DNA of 64,000 nucleotides from Collybiopsis luxurians FD-317 M1 (Eukaryota; Basidiomycota; Agaricomycetes; Agaricales; Omphalotaceae): assembly GCA_000827265.1 (NCBI GenBank), contig KN834766.1:739061-803060 (forward strand). Reading direction: 5' to 3'. The position numbers were made by a program, and so were the translations under genes. Positions within the stretch are counted from its first letter, which is position 1. Each line of letters starts with the position of its first letter. Positions 12,078 to 23,474 of the stretch are shown piece after piece. Under the pieces are notes generated by a model that was not told where the DNA came from, did not search any database, and worked only from the letters and a program-made list of their open reading frames with translations.

Positions 12078-12084
12078 TATAAAA
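12078..12084 (+). promoter_or_regulatory. TATA box of SC15-like gene 1
   Basis: TATAAAA inside a conserved GAGTATAAAACCCAG block, 111 bases before the ATG. The same block lies at the same distance in all four paralogues. Confidence 0.75.
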
Positions 12085-12188
12085 CCCAGATCGCGTCGAC
12101 ATCCAAACTCCATCAACTTCAAGTTGCATCTTACTTGCTCTCGACTCGACTTCTTTCCAACAACTTCACTTCGTAGGCTTCATAAACC

Positions 12189-12917
12189 ATGCGTTTCAGC
12201 ACCCTCTCTCTTATCGCCACTGTCGCATCTGCTGCTTTCGCATTCGCTGCTCCGAGTCCAAGGGCCTTCCCTGCTACCGGGGCTATTGAAGCTCGTAGCC
12301 TCCACGATATCAACAGTATCATTAGTGGAACGACCACTTCTCTTACTCCTCTTATCCAGGAGCTCTGTTAGTATCTTAACACTATTCAGCCTTGATCTTC
12401 ACGAACCTGCGTTTTTCAGACTCTATCAAACAGAATAATGCCACGGTTGCTGGCTTGACCCCAGTCATCAACGACATCGAAAGCGTCCTCAACAACGCCA
12501 TTACCGATGTAAAAGCTTTGGCTGGAGAAGCCCTCGCTACCATTCTCACTACTACAGAAGGTGTCCAACTTACCGTTAACCAGGTTGCTCTACTCGTCAT
12601 CGGTCTTGTAAATGTGCGTCGTCTTCCCATTTCCCAAATGCTGAGTTGAATTTTGACACGAACTGTAGCTGATTTTTGGTGCTGTCTACGCTGTCATACA
12701 AACTGTTTCTGCTCTCGAAACGGCCGTCGTCTACCCACTTCTTGCGAGTGTTCTGACGCTCCTCGCTACCCTCATTCAACTCATCTGCGGTCTCATTGCG
12801 GGGTTGCTCGCTGAGCTCATCCCTCTCGTTGGCAATATGATCATGACTGTTGTTTCCATTCTTGGCCTCTCAACGACATATACTTTCCTGATTGTTGGTG
12901 CTGCATGTAATGCTTAA
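12189..12917 (+). CDS. Secreted hydrophobic protein, SC15-like (copy 1, 206 aa)
   Basis: Exons 12189-12366, 12420-12613 and 12669-12917. Residues 1 to about 21 (MRFSTLSLIATVASAAFAFA) form a classical signal peptide ending before APSPRA. The next ~95 residues are mixed helical (ARSLHDINSIISG, a KQNNAT sequon, KALAGEALATIL). The last ~85 residues are strongly hydrophobic (LLATLIQLICGLIAGLLAEL). This layout, a hydrophilic first half and hydrophobic second half without eight cysteines, resembles the Schizophyllum SC15 cell-surface protein rather than a hydrophobin. The family name is a tentative match from memory. A role at the hyphal surface or in the matrix is inferred. The exon sizes are the same in all four copies, apart from a six-base shorter exon 1 in copy 2. 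Confidence 0.85.
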
Positions 12918-13734
12918 GGGCTTTGTGGGACTGTCACCATGATTTGTACTCACGTACTTGTTTGCGCGGGTTCGTTCTGTACACGTAGAATTTTGGTCTG
13001 GGATAAATCATGCTTGTTCATTACAAAACTTGAAGTCGCCTGAGGTCTCATAGGTTCTGTCACAAGCAGCTTCAAGTTTATATTGAAACAGTTCACCCTT
13101 CAACTTGAATCAGCTGGACGACAGCCCATGAATAAGCCGAACTGTTTTTTCTATGTATGCCCTCACGTCAACTTAACAATCTGGACCATGAGTATGCATT
13201 TGAAATACTTCTATCTTTTGTTCAATGTGAATGTCCACATCGGACTGCAAGCCTCCGTATATGATTGGGCTCAGTCTTGGGGTGAACAGCCTAACGAGGT
13301 ATTGGAAATTGCCCCTCAGGCACGTGGCGGTGTATGTCAAAGCGGAACATCGCAAGTCCTTTTAAGGAAAGTGAATAAATATGGTCAACACGACCGGGGA
13401 GACACGGTGAATACCACGTTTGAGTACTCATTTCTTACGCTGTGGGTTATAATATGGCTGGCTCCTGCTGGCCCGCACAAGTAAGGTATTCGATACAACT
13501 TCACTTCTCCTCCATAGCGATGTTCCTTGCTTGGTTGATTTTATTATCGTTATCCGATCCAAGTCCTCATTCGCGCGCCTTGATACTGAGCGCTGAGTTT
13601 TGGCATTAAAGTCACCAAATTGAGCTTTTATAAACTGAGTTATTGAGAAGTGAATGGAAGCAGTAGGAACTGTTTCCATTCATTGGAGTCTGATTTCGAC
13701 TTTGCCATATTAGGTTGCTATTGTCTTTGATTGG
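12918..13734. other. Downstream flank of SC15-like gene 1
   Basis: This sequence recurs after copies 2 and 3 (23,475-24,290 and 25,589-26,340) with partial conservation. A 133-codon frame at 13083-13484 is not kept in the paralogous flanks. No gene supported. Confidence 0.5.
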
Positions 13735-14130
13735 GAACCATAACTCTGGGGAGGATGTCAGGAGGGAGATCGTTGAGCGGAGTGGGGCGGAGATGAGTGG
13801 GAGCGTTTCATTGGAGAGGCCCCCTACGAGTGTAGCGGGGGATGGGAGTTTGACCAGGCAGGGGGTTGGAAGATGTGAAGTTGCACAGGTGGCTGGGTTA
13901 CAGGTGACAATTAGTTGGAGTAATCTGTATATGCCTAGGATAACAGAGTACTTTGCATTGGAGCCTGTGAAGGGGAAGGGGAAAAGGGGTCCGGAGGGGT
14001 GAGTGTTTGTTGTTGGGGTTTAGGGTGTGAGTTAACATCCTTTCTTGTTAGGAACTACCTTTGTTTCATCTGGTACAGCAACACTTCTCTTGAATCCAAT
14101 TACGAGAAACACGACTCGCATCGGCGTGGT
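13735..14130 (+). pseudogene. Decayed gene relic (relic 3)
   Basis: Third copy of the relic family. A 95-codon frame (13715-14002) ends in FALEPVKGKG, followed by a GT donor and TTAG acceptor and then the block GTTFVSSGTATLLLNP. It closes at a TAA about ten codons later. It is shorter than relics 1 and 2 and may be only a 3' fragment. Function unknown. Between 14,131 and 14,795 lies duplicated spacer that matches 1,600-2,390. Confidence 0.35.
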
Positions 14131-14795
14131 ATAATGACATAAGAGGGAGCTAGGGCGAGAGTCTTACGGGGTGGATGAAGTGGTTGCGGGATAGGAATCT
14201 TAGCAGGGGTGTTGGTGTTGGCAATGAGAATGTGAATGAGAATGGGCAGCAGAATCAAGAAGTTGAGAACATTGACTGAGACGTTGGAACCGAAGTTTCC
14301 AAAACTGACAAGGGTTATTGGGGGATAAGCGGATACATGACGTGCGAGTACTGGTAAGTAGATACCATTTAGATAATCACTTAACTAGCTTGGCACGTAT
14401 ATTGTCTGTTTGTTCTCCTCCCTTGAAAATGATGTGAAGATGTCGTCCGGTGGTTTTCAAAGTAATGGTGGTAAATTAGCCTGAGTGATCCTTCTCAGAC
14501 AGCGGGAGTCTCTGCATTTCTTATGACTTGCAATTACCTGGTATTAACTCCATGCGATCTTACTCGAGGCTTTGCGCGATGGGCAGAAAATGAGAGCGGA
14601 ATAGTTGTGGGTCCTTGTAAGTCCAGGTCCTAATACAGAGGGTACAGCCACTGATGCAAAGTCACGTTGCACCAGATGCGATGTCCGCATAAGGAGGCGC
14701 CTGGCGGAGCTCTTCGGATTCGTCGTCGACTCGTCACGGGTGACAAAATCACAGCATGTCTCCCACCAACTACCACTTGCAAAGTTTCGAAAGTG

Positions 14796-15033
14796 ATGTC
14801 AAGCCAATTTTCTCCGTCAAATGTAAGTGTTCATAAGTCTATTTCGACCCAGAATTGGTTTTAAAACTCATACTTTCACAGAGCACCTCCGAACCGGATT
14901 TTGCGCGGCCTCTTCCGACTCTGGGTCAAGTCGCTCAAACCGGCCAGGCCATCTTGCAAAATGTTGTTGCGCTCAACTCGGGAACCTATACGACAGCTGT
15001 TGCTTCAGTCATAGTTCAAGAAGAGACTGAGCA
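14796..15033 (+). pseudogene. Truncated member of small helical family (copy b')
   Basis: Exon 1 14796-14822 (MSSQFSPSN) and exon 2 from 14882 match copy b almost base for base up to the codons for ETEQ at 15,033. There the match stops and transposon-like sequence begins. The third exon and 3' flank are missing, so the helical tail cannot be made from this copy. Confidence 0.65.
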
Positions 15034-15668
15034 GGTGAGTTTAGTGATGTGCCGGCTGGGGCCCGGCTCAGAAGCCGCGGCCAGGGCTCATCTAAAACTC
15101 AAGCTGGACCCTATTTGACGGCTTGGGGCCGGCTGGGGGCTGGCCCAGGCTCAAGCCCCGGCTCAAACATACAAAATGAAACTGTATTAAGTGAATTAGT
15201 ATATTAATAAAGTAGTGTTACACAATGTCTTCCCATTCATCACTTCCATCATCAAGAGGGATCCAATCTGCGTTATCTCCAACCAGGGTTGACCTATCTG
15301 CATCGGCGGCAAGCCTTTCCTGTGCTTCATCTGTCTCTAGCTGAAACTCATCCAAGGCAGAGATCAGCTCGCGGAATATGATCCTTATGCAATAGACACT
15401 TCAAAATTGAAGAGCTTTAACAATATCCCCTTTGAGACAATTTGCAAGGAATCAATGAGCCTAGATGACGGCGCTGGAATTCGCCATGATTGTTCATTCA
15501 TTTGTGAGTTCAGAATGTCAATAATTTTCATCAGACATTTATGTTGAGGCAGCCTTAGTCATGAATTGTACAGATTGAATGTTTTGCCGCATATCCCGAA
15601 GGTTTGTGACACGTGAGTAAGCCCCGGCTCAAGACCCGGCTGAGGGCTTCCAGAAATTCTGAGCCCTT
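15034..15668 (-). mobile_element. Degenerate hAT-like DNA transposon fragment
   Basis: The left edge has a terminus-like TAGTGATGTGCC followed by GGCTGGGGCCC-type subterminal repeats. Similar GGCT/CCCGG-rich repeats occur near 15,615-15,660. On the minus strand, 15,495 down to 15,225 encodes a broken C-terminus. It has an hAT-dimerisation-like stretch (SLQIVSKG) and, after a frame change, an acidic tail (DEWEDIV) that ends in TAA. No matching right terminus is visible, so the element is truncated. It replaced the end of copy b' together with about 1.1 kb of spacer present in unit 1. Confidence 0.5.
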
Positions 15669-17407
15669 CGGACACTGTAGACCTGGTGGGCGATGGTATA
15701 GCTGTGCGTGTGGGTACATGTAGGCCCAGTGGAAGAAGAGACCTGAAAATTGATTTCATATCACAAGAATCTTACACTACCGGTGCAGGACTTACAGATG
15801 AACCGTACAAAAGCGGACCTGGGATTGAGAATGTGGCCTCCGTTCGGGCTGCATTGGAGTAGATATCGATCCAGCTTCGTCCAGCACAGTGTCGTTTTAA
15901 ACACACCAACAGGAAATGAAGGTTGGGGGGGTCGGCAAGCCGCGGTTGAGTCACGCCGCTGGACTCCCGTCAGTGTGTTTGCAGGCCGAAGTGTTCTAAG
16001 CATATCTACGCCTAATCTCTATACCTATACTACTCATGTTGTTGGTCTGTAAGCATCTGAACTATTACTCACTGCTTGGGGCATTACACATTTCAGGTAA
16101 GAAGCAATCAAGGTCTTCCCGTAAATTTCGCCCGGATCATTGAATAGTTGAGAGCGGAGTACATTATAGTAAACTGGTTGTTCGGGAATCGGTCCTTGAC
16201 CAGTAAATCAAATATCCTATCCTATCCAAGCAGCTTTCCTTAGTTTTCGACTTGCTCATTGAGACCAATCTAATACCGCGATTTTCAAGTAAGGTTTAAT
16301 CGATAATCTGGTGGCGCTTTGAATTCGCAACTTGTTGTTCAAGTATTGAGGGCCATATCGTCGGTGCGCACGGAAAGTTCCAAGGCAAGGTTCATTTATG
16401 ATCAAAAGACCCTTCACTTCCGGAACTTGCTGTACCAGTATCAAGGGCCATCTCCGGTTTGCGAAGAACCATCGTACTAGTGGATGGAAGACAGCTTCCT
16501 CGGGTGGCAGTCGGGATCTTAAACAATCCGCATGAAAACTAGCACAAGAGTCGGAGTTCCCCTTACTTAGGAAGACTCTGTAGTATCTTTCAAGACAAAT
16601 TCACCCTGCGCTCAGCGTCTCATGGAGCATCCATAACAGGTTGCCCAGATTTTGGCGAAGCTCTCTGAAATTACGTTCGTTGTACCTTACTTAGGAGCTT
16701 TCCATATTCCTGGCACTAATTACTAATTACCGTCCGCAGAACATTCGCTACGACGGTTGACGCAGCTATATTGTTGAAGAGTGGTAAAATCTATTTCAAT
16801 ATGTTCAACCCAAGGACTGATGTTAACGATGTCAATGTGTGCGGGTCGATGTACTAGTCGTTGAGAAGAAAGACCTTGAAAAACCACACCATCCGAGGGT
16901 ACCTCTGTAGTATTGAGATTTAAGATGACGATCATCATTGTCCACTTAACTCCAATAGTCTTGAATCAGCTACTTAGAAATGAATTGTAGCGCCTCAGGT
17001 AAAATTTTGAATCCAGAATGTATAGCTTACCGTGTCTCAATGACACTGTCTTGGTAATGTTCAAACTGTAAAGCAACGCTGTTCCGTTCCGGGTTGTGAA
17101 GATTCCAATACCGAAGACATATAGAAACAACCTCATTTCGAGGCCAAACTACCGGTGAAATCCTACTCCAGCTGCACCCTGTCTACCTCGCGGATGAACA
17201 CATTAATTCACGCCCTCTAGATGGGGCGTTGCTTTTTACAGAAACTTTCTAAAATCTCTGTACTCGGCTCATGAGTACTAAAGATGTGCTTGTCGGTACA
17301 TCTGGGGACCCTTTGCAAATGTTACCGAAGATATCTCATGCCAGGGACAGGGCCCCACGTACCGCAGAGTTTAAAAGAAACTCGAAAACTCTGAATCCCC
17401 ATCCAAG
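15669..17407. other. Spacer, duplicate of 3,790-5,432
   Basis: Collinear with the region upstream of the first ARD-like gene. Only short frames are present, none with recognisable content. Confidence 0.5.
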
Positions 17408-18097
17408 ATGGCCTTTCGTGCATACGTACTTCAGAATAATGTCTCCGTCGATTCGTCTCGTCCAGTTACCATTGAAGAACTTTCCGCATTGGGATTGAAG
17501 GTAGTAATCTTCAACGACAGTCAGGACCCTGAACAAGCCGCACGAAAATTAGTCCAAGAATGGGGATACCCTCTGGAAAAGGATTGCGTAGTACCTTTCG
17601 ACTTTCGTCAGGACGCGGCTAATTCTCCTGAGGTAAAGATTTTATATCTCTCAAGAATGCCTGATATGCATTCCTACCGACAGATTTCTAACCTCCTCGC
17701 CCAACTGGTTCAGTTGATTGAAAATCCGTAAGCTCAATATTCTTACGGGCTAACTTCTAGATTCTTACAAGCTCTGACAATTGCTGCTGCTTGTAGAACA
17801 TTCGCTTTTCCAGTCGAGTTAGCTGGATTTGTATCTTACAGTAGCATGTATTTGGACGTCGAAGGTACGTTTAAGGAAGTCAAAGATTATGAAACATCGA
17901 TAATATCTCGGAACCATTCAGATATCAAGTCAAAGAGGTGGATCCGCATCTATCCCGGTCCTGGACAGTTGTACCGCGCATCTGCAGGACTCAAGATTAG
18001 GGTTCCTCTGACTGACCAGAACAGGAATCACTTCGGAACGGTGTTCTGCAAGGTTCGTGAAAGTTTGACTATTCTCTCCCCGGATTGCAATAATTGA
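17408..18097 (+). CDS. Acireductone dioxygenase-like cupin lacking metal ligands (copy 2, 189 aa)
   Basis: Exons 17408-17632, 17684-17727 and 17797-18097, with splice sites identical to copy 1. One codon fewer in exon 1 (EKDC instead of EKKDC). The same three metal-ligand positions are non-His (Thr, Ala and, at the last, Ile in SAGLKIRV) and the Glu is kept. The change of the last position from Phe in copy 1 to Ile here, with no stop or frameshift in either copy, fits a protein that no longer binds metal but is still translated. Function unknown. Confidence 0.75.
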
Positions 18098-19722
18098 TTT
18101 CCACTCCAGAACGGAGTATCCAGTATAGGGATCATTCCGGAAAAGGATCTTGATAATCATGCCGCTCGTCAAGTGTATCTTAACAGTATTGAGATGGTTT
18201 GAGATGAGGATTTCCATTCCTCTACATGACTCAGAGTCGGAATGATCAGTTACTCGGAGACCAACCAAAGAAAAAAAAAACAGAGCACTAGTAGTAGGTG
18301 GAATTCATTAGCTTTGCAATACAAGTTATCTTCTAAGTTCATGGCATGATAACTTGAAACTCCGTCCAATTCTAAGTTAAGAAGTTCTTGCCGGCTCTAA
18401 AAAGAATCTATCTATCCCCGGGAAAAAACTTCAGGAAAATCAATTGCCCTCAATATTCTAAGATTGTCTGACTCTCGATTCCCGCATTACAAAAGGCTGC
18501 TGCTCGGACTCTTTTCGATGTACTTAGTTGTGGCCTGCAGCTGCCTGGGTGGAAATTCTGGACCTGGATTGTTGACAACTTGTTGTGCGCCGGGGAGTGT
18601 AAAGTGCGCTCTTCACCTATGTTGAGGTGACAACGAGGCGATAAGAAAGTGGGTATGTTAATGTTCTACTAGCTTTGCGTGCCTCCTTTTTTCCCTTCAT
18701 ATCTGGCTTGCACAATTTTTATCTTACGGAGGAGAGCAAGTCTGGTCCTTGTGCTTATAGGTCTCTAGTAGTATAATTTATCTGTAATGGAATGCAATCA
18801 CGTACATAGCCTTTACATTTCAGTGTATAATGAGAAGGCCCTTATTTTATACTCACTTTCATGCTGGCGTCTTGACTCTTGTCCAATTGCCATATATTCT
18901 CCCAGACTTTTTGCCTTTGTTTTGTGACACTGTCTTGTAGGTAGAAGTTTCGTATTGTCTTCACAGCTCAATGGACGATTCAGCGATAGTCAAAAGATTC
19001 ATTATGGATTTGAGTGAATTTATTGACTAATGACATGAAGGCCATACCTACGCCTGAGTGTCTGCGTTCGGACTTTGAGAGTTGTTCAATGAGAGTGTAA
19101 ATACTAGGTTGCGGTTAGATCTAGGCCATCGGGTGTGCGCACGGAGTCGTAGAAAGCAAAAGGTTTTGTCTTTGAAGATTCACGAAACACTTTCTGTGTA
19201 CTGTAATGACGGTGAATCCTAATTCTTTCACTTCAAGTCTCCTCTGGAGGTGAGTATGCCAAGTTTGCTACAGTATGTCTTTTGTGCGAGTCTATTCTGA
19301 ATATAGAGTATACGGAGTATCATAGACTCGGATTACAGCTATTTGTTTATTTCTAGCATTATTTTCGAAAAACGCACTTACTGCCAAACAAACATGCCAT
19401 TCTGATTCATTGCTCCAGGACAACCTTACATTTGGCGGCATTCTCGTGGAGCAATGAATTGATAGTGGGTTTATATGTAAACACAATCACTGAGGCGCGA
19501 CTTTTGAAAACTATGCTACAATAAACAAACAGCTGTAATACACTTACGAGCGGCCTCCAGTTTTAAGTGGGTCCAGTCCAAATCGGGAGAAGCATAGCCA
19601 CTGATGTACGCAAGATAACTGATCCGTCGACGTTAGTTCCGCTCATTAATGATATCGGTAACAAGTGACGAATCATCACAGCATGTTTTCCACCAACCAC
19701 AACCAGCAATTATTGGGAAAAT
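18098..19722. other. Spacer, duplicate of 6,126-7,823
   Basis: Collinear with the unit 1 spacer, about 70 bases shorter through several small deletions. No gene supported. Confidence 0.5.
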
Positions 19723-20165
19723 ATGTCCAACCAACTCTTACCGTCGAATGTAAGTCTTTTAAGGCCATTTCGATGGAGAATTGGTTTTCAAACTTGACTG
19801 ATTTCACAGAGCACTTCCGAGTGGGATATCCAGCCCCCTCCGACCCTCGTTCAGGTCGCTGAAAGAGACCAAGCCATCCTCCGCAACGTCATTACGCTCA
19901 ATTCAGGAGCGTCTAGGACAACTGTCTCCTCTGTTATAGTTCAAGAGGAGACTGAGGTGCTTTTGAAGGAGGTGTGTATCGTGTTCGAGAGTTTTGAGTG
20001 GTATCTCTTAACAGATATACGCAGAATGTCGCTAAACATGCAATGATTCTCAGGGACCACAAGAGGGTCGTTGCGGATCTGAAGGAAGCGATTGCGAGAC
20101 AGAAGGAAGGGTTGGCTAGTATGGAAGCCGCGCTCGCCGTTCTCGAAGCGGTTCAAGGAAATTAG
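19723..20165 (+). CDS. Small unrecognised helical protein (copy c', 109 aa)
   Basis: Exons 19723-19749, 19810-19971 and 20025-20165. Exon lengths are identical to copy c and the protein is nearly the same, from MSNQLLPSN to AVLEAVQGN. The 27-nt first exon and the choice of ATG are supported by this conservation. No domain recognised. Confidence 0.7.
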
Positions 20166-20347
20166 GACTCAGTTTCGACTCTCGTCGCCATACCAGATGG
20201 ATGGCCAGAGTCAGATTGTTTTTGTTGCTTTGTCTTACTGTGATATCGCAGTGCTCTCGCTTTTTTGTACTTATGTCCTCATTGTTCTGTAAAGAATTTT
20301 ACTGTCCGTCCGTCTTACCCACTCTTGCGGTCGTCAGTCCCCCAAGG

Positions 20348-20406
20348 TTGCAGAGCTGTAGAGCTGTAGAGCAAGGCTGTAGAGCTGTAGAGCAAAGCTG
20401 TAGAGG
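20348..20406 (+). repeat. Short tandem repeat (AGCTGTAG-type)
   Basis: Counterpart of the array at 8,451-8,510, with a different number and spacing of GCTGTAGAG units. Confidence 0.65.
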
Positions 20407-20691
20407 ACCCTCGTGTTTTGATTCTGACGTCAGCGTGTTCTATTTGAGTTCTATTATTTCGAGGACATGTACGGACCGCAAATACACAAAAGTATTACGC
20501 TTCAAGCATCTTCAGGCGTCAAATCCTCAAAGGCTTTAACAAAATGAGTGGTGTTCATCCTCAGCGAAAAAAAAAAAAAAAAAAAAGTTAATATTACGTA
20601 ATTGTAATTGTATCCGCGGCACGTCGGCCTCAGTTCGGAGTCAGCGCCAGCATGTCTTTCCCTAACCATCACCAGAGATTTTGGGGAAACT

Positions 20692-21090
20692 ATGTCCAGC
20701 CAACACCTGTCATCAAATGTAGGTCGTTTCTGCCTTATTAAATGAGTATATGATCAATTCGTTGCGTATAACAGAACACTTCTGCTGTTGGTCCGAGTAA
20801 TCCTGGCGCTCTTGAGAATGAGGGTGTAACTGCAGTCGCGGGCCAAGAGGGAAATGAGAAGCTTTTACCAAAGGTGCGGCTCGACTTGCCACATCTATTT
20901 TCTATCTTGAACCGTGCGCAGTGTCACTGACCATGCGATGACTCACCAGGATCGCAAGAGGGCCATTGAAGATTTTAAGAAAGCCATAGCGAGACAGAGG
21001 GAGATCCTGACTAGTATGGAAGTCTCCCTAGCTGTACTAGAAGCTCTTTATGAGAATCAGGGTACCAGTACGTTGCTAGCTTTCAGTTCA
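20692..21090 (+). pseudogene. Degenerate member of small helical family (copy d')
   Basis: Exons 20692-20718 and 20775-20873 are open. The third-exon acceptor at 20,921 lacks the same two bases as copy d and gives a stop at 20,928-20,930. The downstream helix frame (RKRAIEDFKKAIARQ) is otherwise free of stops here, unlike copy d. The shared lesion predates the segmental duplication, and the extra nonsense codon in copy d came later. Confidence 0.55.
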
Positions 21091-22628
21091 TTCGAGTTAA
21101 CCTAAACTCTTTATCAGTCTCAACTGAATAACCAAACATGGATCCTTAGGGTCGAATTCATTTCCGGGCGGTTTTGTTACTCTGTCTCTGTTCTGCTACT
21201 TCTATGCCGTTGCAGTTCTGTATTCTACTGTAAAGAATTCTTACATCCCATTCCACGCGCTTCAGCGATCCTCAGTCCTCCTGCAATTCGAGCCCCATGT
21301 TCATTCAGCGCTCATACCCGCGTATGCTCAGTTTCCTGAGTTTCCACTCTCAGCCTATTCTACTCAACACCTAAATTTCATATCACCACTTGATGCGTTC
21401 GCGTTAAAAATACTAGTTGCGCCTATGATTTCCTGTGACTGAAGTCGTTGTTTTCTTTTGGCCAGCTTTCAGATGTCGTGATTACTAAATTCACGACGTT
21501 GATTCGTCAATCTTTGCTCTTCGTTTTGTTCGATGTCGCGATCCTATCGCATTTTCTTTCAGCAGTTCTGAGCAGCCAACGGAGGTTAGGTAGTAATCCG
21601 AAGAATTTTGTTTCCCTTTCCAAGACTACAGGAAGTGGCTAGTTCATTTTGATTTTCGCTGGGTTTGCTTTAGGTCCATATCGTGATCTTGTCCGCCACT
21701 TGGTACGCCCATCGAGACGGTTCAGGTACGATTCAAAGAGCGACCCCACCTTTGCTGTATAGTGAGGTTCCTTACTTGTATCTTCAGGTCGAATATACAA
21801 AGCGCTGTGAGATTATTCGAGCCTATTCCATTCCGCGTGCCTTAACGCGAGGCTTAGCATGATAGGTTACAAATTGGGCTTTGAGCCTTTGTGAGGAATG
21901 GAATGGACTCGGTGGAAAATGTGCGGAAACTGTACATGTTCATGCGACTCTGGTGGTAAATTCGACATTTGCTCAGAATGGCACTTTCACAGGTTGACGA
22001 TGATCATGAGGGTCTGGGCCCATGATGAATTCGGGAAATCGGACGTACTAATTGGGTGCTGACGCGCTGACGGCTCCGCAGCGCCCGGGATGTGTCGACG
22101 AAAAAGTAAGTCCATTCGCCGGATCGTATGTGGACACCTCGATTTCGATCCCGTCAAAATGTCGTGAGTGGCGGACAGCGGCGGGGCAACATAGATTTGC
22201 GTTGCTCCGTGATAAATAAAGTATTCGGACCTAAGGCGCCTCCGTCTCGTGTTCACGAACGGGTGCTATATGGTGTTCCATTCACTCGAGATTTTCTTTG
22301 TCCAGTTTTTTTTTTACCAGGCTGTGTATCTGTATGCACCCTTTGATTAACTATCTATTGTTTCAATTAACTTCTAGGTACTGCTCGGAGAAGCTACCGA
22401 CAGTCGAGTGAGAGCATATTCTAGACTCCAGTCTCCGACTCGAGCTGTGTTAGTGTCTTCCGGTGTCGCGGTCGAATTCTAGCGTATCTTAGAGCATCGG
22501 AGAAGCGCCTCCTTCATTCGGTCTGTTGTGAGTGGTCTTTGTTCCAATACAATCACTCTCCTGAACTTCTCATTTGTGTTCCTGAATCCGTTGTTAATGG
22601 CAAGAACCAAAACGGTTAGGAAAATGAG
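21091..22628. other. Spacer and upstream region of SC15-like gene 2
   Basis: Matches 9,170-9,540 weakly and 10,790-12,070 well. The counterpart of relic 2 (9,640-10,560) is absent here. No gene supported. Confidence 0.45.
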
Positions 22629-22635
22629 TATAAAA
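22629..22635 (+). promoter_or_regulatory. TATA box of SC15-like gene 2
   Basis: TATAAAA in the GAGTATAAAACCCAG block, 111 bases before the ATG. Confidence 0.75.
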
Positions 22636-22739
22636 CCCAGATCGCGTTGAAATCCAAGCTCCATCGACTTCAAGTTGCATCTTACTTGCTCTCGACTCGA
22701 CTTCCTTCCAACAACTCCACTTCGTAAACTTCATACACT

Positions 22740-23474
22740 ATGCGTTTCAGCACCCTCTCTCTTATCGCTACTGTCGCCTCTGCTGCTTTTGCATTCGCTG
22801 CGCCGAGAGCTCTTCCTGCCGCTGAAGCTGTTGAAGCTCGCAGTCTCCATGATATCAACAGTATCATCAGTGGAACGACCACTTCTCTCGCACCTCTTCT
22901 CCAGGAACTCTGTAAGAATCTTTGTTCGTTTCATCCTTTATCTTCAATAACCTGTTTTTCTTTCCTGACTCTAGACTCGATCAAACAAAACAATGCCACC
23001 CCTGCTGCCTTGGCTCCAGTCATCAGTGACATCAACGGCGTCCTCAGCGAGGCTATCACAAATGTGAAAACTTTAGCCGGAGAAGCCCTCACTACGATTC
23101 TGACTACCGCAGATGGTGTTGTACTTACCGTCAGCGATGTCGCTCAACTCGTCATCGGTCTCGTGAACGTATGTAGCCTTCCCATTTTCTCAGTCCTGAG
23201 TTGGATTCTGACCCGAAACTTGTAGCTAATCTTTGGAGCCGTCAACGCCGTGCTACAAACCGTTTCCGTTCTCGAGGCAGCGGTTGTCTATCCTCTCCTC
23301 GCCAGTGTCCTTACCCTCCTTGCCACCCTTATCCAACTCATCTGCGGCCTCATTGCTGGATTGCTTGCAGAGCTCATCCCTCTCGTTGGCAATGTGATCA
23401 CGACTGTTGTTGCGATTCTTGGTCTCACCACGACATATGCTTTCCTGATTGTTGGTGCTGTAAATAATGCTTAA
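22740..23474 (+). CDS. Secreted hydrophobic protein, SC15-like (copy 2, 204 aa)
   Basis: Exons 22740-22911, 22975-23168 and 23226-23474. It has the same signal peptide as copy 1 but lacks two residues after the cleavage region (APRALPAAEAVEARS). It is the most diverged of the four copies in the middle third (SDINGVLSEAITNVKTLAGEAL), while the hydrophobic C-terminal third is kept. It sits at the end of duplication unit 2, as copy 1 does in unit 1. Likely secreted and surface-active. The name rests on layout only. Confidence 0.85.

Larger units (their letters stand above)
1183..13734. repeat. Tandem segmental duplication, unit 1
   Basis: This stretch is collinear with 13,735-24,290. Matching blocks are about 1,183-2,640 with 13,735-15,033, about 3,790-9,250 with 15,669-21,170, and about 10,790-13,700 with 21,430-24,290. 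Offsets shift between 10.5 and 12.6 kb because of indels. Both units carry the same gene order: relic, small-family copy b, ARD-like gene, small-family copies c and d, SC15-like gene. The junction at about 13,735 joins SC15-like downstream sequence directly to the relic, as expected for a head-to-tail duplication. Divergence is a few per cent by eye in the best-conserved blocks and higher in spacers. Confidence 0.8.

Noticed and set aside
12189..12917. Hydrophobin identity for the SC15-like family
   Set aside because: Hydrophobins need eight cysteines in a fixed pattern. These proteins have one or two cysteines at most.
13083..13484. 133-codon plus-strand frame after SC15-like gene 1
   Set aside because: The equivalent flanks after copies 2 and 3 have stops and indels, so it is not conserved as coding.
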